DNA of 64,000 nt. Source: Streptomyces sp. SAJ15 (GTDB lineage: Bacteria; Actinomycetota; Actinomycetes; Streptomycetales; Streptomycetaceae). Under the pieces are notes generated by a model, which saw nothing but the letters and a program-made list of their open reading frames with translations, did not search any database and was not told where the DNA came from. The position numbers and the translations under genes were made by a program. This document shows positions 59,777-64,000 of this stretch, one piece after another (the first letter of the stretch is position 1; every line of letters begins with the position of its first letter). The stretch is taken from positions 186,001 to 250,000 of the forward strand of contig NZ_NISY01000008.1 in assembly GCF_007595705.1 (NCBI RefSeq), written 5' to 3'.

Positions 59777-61351
59777 TCAGATGATGCCGAAGAGCACCCC
59801 CGCGGCGAGCACGACCAGCGAGGTGAGGGCGGCCCACTTCACCACGAAGCGGGTGTGGTCGCCGAACTCCACCTTCGCCATGCCGACCAGCACATAGACC
59901 GCGGGCACCAGCGGGCTCGACATGTGGAGCGCCTGGCCGACCAGCGAGGCGCGGGCGATCTCCATGGAGTCGACGCCGTGCGCGGCGCCGGCCTCGGCGA
60001 GGATCGGCACGATGCCGAAGTAGAAGCCGTCGTTGGACATGAAGTACGTGAGCGGGATGCTCAGCACGCCGGTCACGATGCCCATGTGCGGGCCGAGGCC
60101 GTCGGGGATGCCGTCGACGAGCCAGCGGGCCATGTGCTCGACCATGCCGGTGCCGGTGAGTACGCCGGTGAAGACCGCGGCGGCGAAGACCATGCCGGAG
60201 ACGTTGACGACGTTCTCGGCGTGGGCGGCGATGCGGGCCTTCTGGTCGGGCATGTGCGGGAAGTTCACGGTGAGCGCGACGGCGGCGCCGAGCAGGAAGA
60301 GCACCGGGATCGGCAGCGTCTCCATGATCATCAGGGTCAGCAGCGTGACGGTCAGCGCGGCGTTGAACCAGTACAGCTTGGGGCGCAGGGTCGGCCGGCG
60401 GGGGTCGAGTCCCTGGAAGCCGTCGCCGTCGGAGCTGTCGCCGTCGAGGGAGTCGCCGTCGGGGGAGTCGCCGCCCGCTCCGTACGGACCGTCGCCCTCG
60501 CCGTGCCGCTCGCCCGCCTCGCACGGCGCGGCGTCGACGCCGTCGCCCGCGCTCCCGGTCGGACCGGTCGTCCGGATGCGGGCGCCATAGCCGCCGGATC
60601 CGGCCCGCACCAGCACCTTTCCGGAGCCGGCCGCCCCGGTCGCCGCGGCGACGTTCCCGGCGCCGACCGTCGCGGCCTCCTCGGCCCCCTCGGCCTCGTC
60701 GACCTCCGCGGCCCGGGGCACGGCGTCGAGGGTGAGCAGGCCGAGCCGCCTGCGCTCGCGCAGGCCGAGGACGTACGCGAGGACGAAGACGAAGAGCAGG
60801 CCCACGGCGAGCGCGGGGATCATCGGGACGAAGATGTCGCTGGCGTCGAGCTTGAGGGCGGTGGCGGCACGTGCGGTGGGTCCGCCCCACGGCAGGGTGT
60901 TCATCACGCCGTTGGCCATCGCGGCCACGCCGGTCATGACCACGAGGCTCATCTTCAGCCGCCGGTAGAGCGGGTACATCGCGGAGACGGTGATCATGAA
61001 CGTGGTGGAGCCGTCGCCGTCCAGCGAGACCACGGCGGCGAGCACCGCGGTGCCCACCACGATCCGCATGGGGTCGGCCTTGCAGAACCGCAGGATGCCG
61101 CGGACGATCGGATCGAAGAGGCCGACGTCGATCATCACCCCGAAGTAGATGATGGCGAACATCAGCATCGCGGCGGTGGGCGCGAGGCCGCCGATGCCGT
61201 CGAGGACGTAGTCGCCGAGGTGCGCCCCCTTCCCCACCAGGACGCAGAACAGCGCCGGGATCAGCACCAGCGCCGCCAGCGGCGACATCTTCTTCACCAT
61301 GATCAGCACCAGGAAGGTGCCGATCATGACGAAGCCGAGCGTAGTCAGCAT
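59777..61351 (-). CDS. CitMHS family citrate-metal:H+ symporter
   Basis: A 524-residue permease with about 12 helices. Family signatures are SLDGDGSTTFMITVSAMYPLYRRL, split over the early loop, then MANGVMNTLPWGGPTARAA, and NDGFYFGIVPILAEAGAAHGVD near the C-terminus. CitMHS proteins take up citrate complexed with Mg2+ or another divalent ion. A loop of about 100 residues rich in Gly, Asp and Ser (around 220-320) is inserted in the middle, longer than usual. GAGGTAA precedes the ATG at 61351, and a GTTCAC-CT-GTGAAC repeat lies 14 bp upstream. A 26-bp hairpin ends the gene. Confidence 0.92.
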   Translation of the reverse strand: MLTTLGFVMIGTFLVLIMVKKMSPLAALVLIPALFCVLVGKGAHLGDYVLDGIGGLAPTAAMLMFAIIYFGVMIDVGLFDPIVRGILRFCKADPMRIVVGTAVLAAVVSLDGDGSTTFMITVSAMYPLYRRLKMSLVVMTGVAAMANGVMNTLPWGGPTARAATALKLDASDIFVPMIPALAVGLLFVFVLAYVLGLRERRRLGLLTLDAVPRAAEVDEAEGAEEAATVGAGNVAAATGAAGSGKVLVRAGSGGYGARIRTTGPTGSAGDGVDAAPCEAGERHGEGDGPYGAGGDSPDGDSLDGDSSDGDGFQGLDPRRPTLRPKLYWFNAALTVTLLTLMIMETLPIPVLFLLGAAVALTVNFPHMPDQKARIAAHAENVVNVSGMVFAAAVFTGVLTGTGMVEHMARWLVDGIPDGLGPHMGIVTGVLSIPLTYFMSNDGFYFGIVPILAEAGAAHGVDSMEIARASLVGQALHMSSPLVPAVYVLVGMAKVEFGDHTRFVVKWAALTSLVVLAAGVLFGII

Positions 61352-61364
61352 GGGGTTACCTCAC

Positions 61365-61378
61365 GTTCACCTGTGAAC
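61365..61378. promoter_or_regulatory. Inverted repeat in citrate transporter leader
   Basis: GTTCAC-CT-GTGAAC, perfect 6+6 bp, 14 bp upstream of the transporter start. A regulator bound here would block transcription or ribosome entry. Confidence 0.5.
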
Positions 61379-61597
61379 TCCACCGGGGCTTGGCGGTCGA
61401 GGTGACGTTAGGTGCGGCGCATCGGGGCCAACAAGGTCTTGACGCGTGAGCAATAAGCGCAAAAGTGCAGGTCATCGGGTTGGGGGGGCCGGCGCGCCGC
61501 CGCGGCCCAGGCCGCCGGCGCCGCCGCCTCGGTGAACGACTCCCTCCGCGCGCGGCGGCTCCGGCTCCGGCCACGGGCGCGCGGGGCGCCGCCCGCG

Positions 61598-62239
61598 CTA
61601 CTCCAGCACCCGCGCGAGGTACGCGCGCAGCAGCTCCTTGGTCTCCGCGATGATCACCGGGTCCCCGTCCGGGCAGCTCCGGAACGCCAGCCGCAGCAGC
61701 GCGTCCGCGGCCTCGACCGCCAACAGCGCGGCGACCCGCAGCCGCTCGCCCCGCTCGCCGCTGTCGTCGAGCCCGAGCCGTTCCGCCAGCAGCGTGCGCA
61801 GCCGGTCGGCGACCAGGTGGTTGGGCCCCTCGGGCACGCCGCCCACCGGCACCGGGCTGCCGAACTCCACGAAGCCGAAGCCGGGTGCGCACCGCTTCAT
61901 CGCCAGGTACTCGTCGACCACCACGTCCATCATCGGACGCCAGTCGCCGTCGGCCCCCGGCGCCCCGGGTGGGGTCAGCCGCTCGGTGATACGGGCGGCG
62001 TACTCGTCCAGGTTGCGGTGCGCCAGCGCCTCGGCCATGGCTCGCTTGTTGTCGAAGAAGCGATAGACCGAGCCGATCGGCACGCCGGCCCGCTCGGCGA
62101 CCGCGCGGGTACTCAGGTCGTCGTAACCGGTCTCGTCCAGGAGCTCGGCGCAGGCGTCGAGGATCCGACCGAGGCGTTCGGCGCTGCGTCGCTGTATCGG
62201 CGCGTGACGCAGGGGCGGCTGGGGCTGCGGTGTTGACAT
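61598..62239 (-). CDS. TetR family regulator next to hmgA
   Basis: A 213-residue TetR-type regulator. The HTH is LSTRAVAERAGVPIGSVYRF, then FDNKRAMAEAL, at about residues 42-72. A helical ligand domain follows with FGFVEFGSPVPVGG. It is divergent from hmgA across 113 bp that contain a perfect 9+9 bp inverted repeat, so it probably controls homogentisate breakdown. The ligand could be homogentisate or another tyrosine-pathway intermediate, which is inference. Confidence 0.92.
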   Translation of the reverse strand: MSTPQPQPPLRHAPIQRRSAERLGRILDACAELLDETGYDDLSTRAVAERAGVPIGSVYRFFDNKRAMAEALAHRNLDEYAARITERLTPPGAPGADGDWRPMMDVVVDEYLAMKRCAPGFGFVEFGSPVPVGGVPEGPNHLVADRLRTLLAERLGLDDSGERGERLRVAALLAVEAADALLRLAFRSCPDGDPVIIAETKELLRAYLARVLE

Positions 62240-62289
62240 CCCCCCATCCTGCCTGGTCGCAGAGGTACTCGTTGACGCGCACCGATTCG

Positions 62290-62313
62290 ATTCCTATGGT
62301 CTGACATAGGAAT
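62290..62313. promoter_or_regulatory. TetR operator upstream of hmgA
   Basis: ATTCCTATG-GTCTGA-CATAGGAAT, a perfect 9+9 bp inverted repeat. It is 51 bp from the tetR start and 40 bp from the hmgA start and so can control both. Confidence 0.8.
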
Positions 62314-62352
62314 GGTCCGACAGGAAACGCTGGACGACGGCGGGAGTACGCG

Positions 62353-63693
62353 ATGAGCGGTACGGGCACGGAGAACGAGCAGGCGAGGAAGGTGGCCGAG
62401 GGGCTGACCCACCTTTCCGGATTCGGCAACGAGCACAGCAGCGAGGCCGTTCCCGGCGCGCTCCCCCTCGGCCGGAACTCACCCCAGCGGGCCCCCCTGG
62501 GGCTCTACGCGGAGCAGCTCAGCGGCAGCGCGTTCACCGAGCCGCGCCACCACAACCGCCGCTCCTGGCTCTACCGCATCCGCCCCTCCGCCGCGCACCC
62601 GCCCTTCACCCGCGTCGACAACGGCGCCCTCGGGGGCGCCCCCTTCACCGAGCACGCCCCCGACCCCAACCGGCTGCGCTGGAACCCGCTGCCCGACCCC
62701 GCGCCGGGCACCGACTTCCTGGCCGGACTGTGGACCCTCGGCGGCAACGGCGACGCCACCCAGCGCGCCGGCATGGCCATCCACCTCTACTCCGCCAACG
62801 CCTCCATGACCGACCGGGTCTTCAGCGACGCCGACGGCGAGCTGCTGATCGTCCCCGAGCGGGGCGGGCTGCTGCTGCGCACCGAGTTCGGGCTGCTGAG
62901 CGTCGAGCCGGGGCGGATCGCCCTGATTCCGCGCGGGGTGCGGTTCCGGGTGGAGCTGCTGGACGCCTCCGCCCGCGGCTACGTCTGCGAGAACTACGGC
63001 CGGCCCTTCGTCCTCCCCGACCTCGGCCCGATCGGCGCCAACGGCCTGGCCAACGCGCGGGACTTCCTCGCGCCGGTGGCCGCGTACGAGGACGTGGAGG
63101 GCCCGGTCGAGGTCGTCAACAAGTTCTGCGGCAACCTGTGGTCCGCCACCTACGACCACTCCCCGCTGGACGTCGTCGCCTGGCACGGCAACTACCTCCC
63201 GTACGTCTACGACCTGCGCCGGTTCAACGTCATCGGCAGCATCAGCTACGACCACCCGGACCCGTCGATCTTCACGGTGCTCACCTCGCCGTCCGACACC
63301 CCCGGCCTCGCCGGCGTCGACTTCGTGGTCTTCGCGCCGCGCTGGCTGGTCGGCGAGGACACCTTCCGGCCGCCCTACTTCCACCGGAACGTGATGAGCG
63401 AGTACATGGGCCTGATCGAGGGCGCCTACGACGCGAAGACGGCCGGCGAGGGGGGCTTCGTGCCCGGCGGCGGCTCGCTGCACAACATGATGTCGGCGCA
63501 CGGACCGGACCGGGACACCTTCGACAAGGCGAGCGCGGCCGAGCTCGCGCCGCAGAAGATCGACGACGGGCTGGCGTTCATGTTCGAGACCCGCTGGCCG
63601 GTGACGCTCACCCGACAGGCGGCGGAGGCACCCCACCTCCAGACGGGTTACGACGACGTATGGCAGGGTCTGGAGCGCCACTTCCGTCCCTGA
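62353..63693 (+). CDS. hmgA: Homogentisate 1,2-dioxygenase
   Basis: A 446-residue enzyme of full family length. Matching blocks are LSGFGNEHSSEAVPGALP, RSWLYRIRPSAAH, the EYMGLIEGAYDAK region after FHRNVMS, GGGSLHNMMSAHGPD and the C-terminal FMFETRWP. It opens the ring of homogentisate with Fe(II) and O2 to give maleylacetoacetate in tyrosine and phenylalanine breakdown. Iron-ligand His and Glu lie in the HRNVMSEYMG region. The ATG at 62353 follows a weak site. A GntR gene follows 51 bp later on the same strand, and the divergent tetR shares an operator. Confidence 0.96.
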   Translation: MSGTGTENEQARKVAEGLTHLSGFGNEHSSEAVPGALPLGRNSPQRAPLGLYAEQLSGSAFTEPRHHNRRSWLYRIRPSAAHPPFTRVDNGALGGAPFTEHAPDPNRLRWNPLPDPAPGTDFLAGLWTLGGNGDATQRAGMAIHLYSANASMTDRVFSDADGELLIVPERGGLLLRTEFGLLSVEPGRIALIPRGVRFRVELLDASARGYVCENYGRPFVLPDLGPIGANGLANARDFLAPVAAYEDVEGPVEVVNKFCGNLWSATYDHSPLDVVAWHGNYLPYVYDLRRFNVIGSISYDHPDPSIFTVLTSPSDTPGLAGVDFVVFAPRWLVGEDTFRPPYFHRNVMSEYMGLIEGAYDAKTAGEGGFVPGGGSLHNMMSAHGPDRDTFDKASAAELAPQKIDDGLAFMFETRWPVTLTRQAAEAPHLQTGYDDVWQGLERHFRP

Positions 63694-63744
63694 GGTCCGC
63701 GCGGACGCGCGTGACCGAACCCGTCCGTGACCGGAGGCCGTTCG

Positions 63745-64000
63745 ATGACCACCTTCGCCCCCGACTCACTCGCCCTCAACCGCAAACTCCCGCTGTGGTA
63801 CCAGGTCTCGCAGTCGCTGCGCGCCTCGATACTCGGCCGCCGGCCGCACGAGCCGTTGCGACTGCCCACCGAGGACCGGCTGGCCGAGCACTACGGCGTG
63901 AGCGTGCTCACCATGCGGCAGGCGTTGAAGGAGCTGGAGGCCGAGGGGCTCATCAGCAGGCACCGACGGCGCGGAACGTTCATCGAGCCGAGCGCCCAGC
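63745..64000 (+). CDS. GntR family regulator (C-terminus beyond window)
   Basis: Only the first 85 codons are present. They hold a complete GntR winged helix: PLWYQVSQSLRASILG, LPTEDRLAEHYGVSVLTMRQ, ALKELEAEGLISRHRRRGTF. The effector domain is cut off by the window end, so the HutC or other subfamily is only suggested by the winged-helix spacing. GGAGG sits seven bases before the ATG at 63745. It follows hmgA in the same direction. Confidence 0.92.
   Translation, partial: MTTFAPDSLALNRKLPLWYQVSQSLRASILGRRPHEPLRLPTEDRLAEHYGVSVLTMRQALKELEAEGLISRHRRRGTFIEPSAQ

Noticed and set aside
59579..61405. 608-codon plus-strand frame rich in His/Gly/Glu
   Set aside because: Exact antisense of the CitMHS transporter; the His/Asp richness mirrors Val/Met/Ile codons of membrane helices.

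Overview
The window is about 64 kb of very high-GC actinobacterial DNA. It is almost certainly from a Streptomyces chromosome. The evidence is the strong G/C third-position bias, frequent GTG and TTG starts, a chaplin, a small two-domain laccase, a mycothiol-dependent enzyme family member, a class F sortase and many TetR regulators. I saw no tRNA, rRNA, CRISPR array, insertion sequence or prophage gene. Both ends cut genes: an SDR oxidoreductase on the left and a GntR regulator on the right.

Layout. 1-16 kb is mixed chromosomal housekeeping: an SDR and a VOC protein; a three-gene ECF-sigma-like operon; a lipoprotein / response regulator / sensor kinase operon resembling cseA-cseB-cseC but without sigE; a class A PBP-like protein whose transpeptidase half has lost its active-site motifs; a His-rich CDF metal exporter; a TetR/DUF1348 pair with twin operators; CorA; a secreted S1 protease; and a small laccase. 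16-34 kb is a cell-surface polysaccharide region. Eight tightly coupled minus-strand genes (29543 down to 17239) encode what looks like a complete Wzx/Wzy-type exopolysaccharide pathway with a MurJ-family protein in the flippase position. A GH26-like glycosidase converges on this operon. A divergent cellulose-synthase-like GT2, a GH6 cellulase-like lipoprotein and a chaplin with a long His/Gly/Asn repeat lie on the other side. Many proteins here carry long Ala/Gly/Pro/Val-rich tails or insertions.

34-42 kb holds a small ferredoxin-like protein, a KstD-like flavoprotein, a Pro-rich membrane protein, a NUDIX hydrolase, a DUF202 pair, a quinone oxidoreductase, and a DHA2 efflux pump with a divergent MarR. 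A 26-bp tandem repeat runs through the 3' end of the pump gene. 42-58 kb is a catabolic region for acyl-CoA compounds: an APH-family kinase and acyl-CoA dehydrogenase; an SDR, acyl-CoA ligase and TetR; a MaoC hydratase and TetR; and a second acyl-CoA dehydrogenase, TetR, aldehyde dehydrogenase and Zn alcohol dehydrogenase. Three operator families, each next to a TetR gene, tie these into candidate regulons. Within the region are an erythromycin-esterase-like protein and an alpha/beta-hydrolase-like protein. 58-64 kb has a class F sortase with a probable substrate, a CitMHS citrate transporter, and hmgA (homogentisate dioxygenase) with a divergent TetR and a downstream GntR gene.

The most interesting systems are (a) the EPS operon beside the GT2/GH6/His-rich-chaplin set, which looks like a polysaccharide-plus-amyloid surface locus, and (b) the kinase + acyl-CoA dehydrogenase + ligase + SDR set. 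The latter parallels the levulinate (lva) and ACAD10/ACAD11 chemistry for 4-hydroxyacyl-CoA. All functions are inferred from sequence reading only; no database search was possible.
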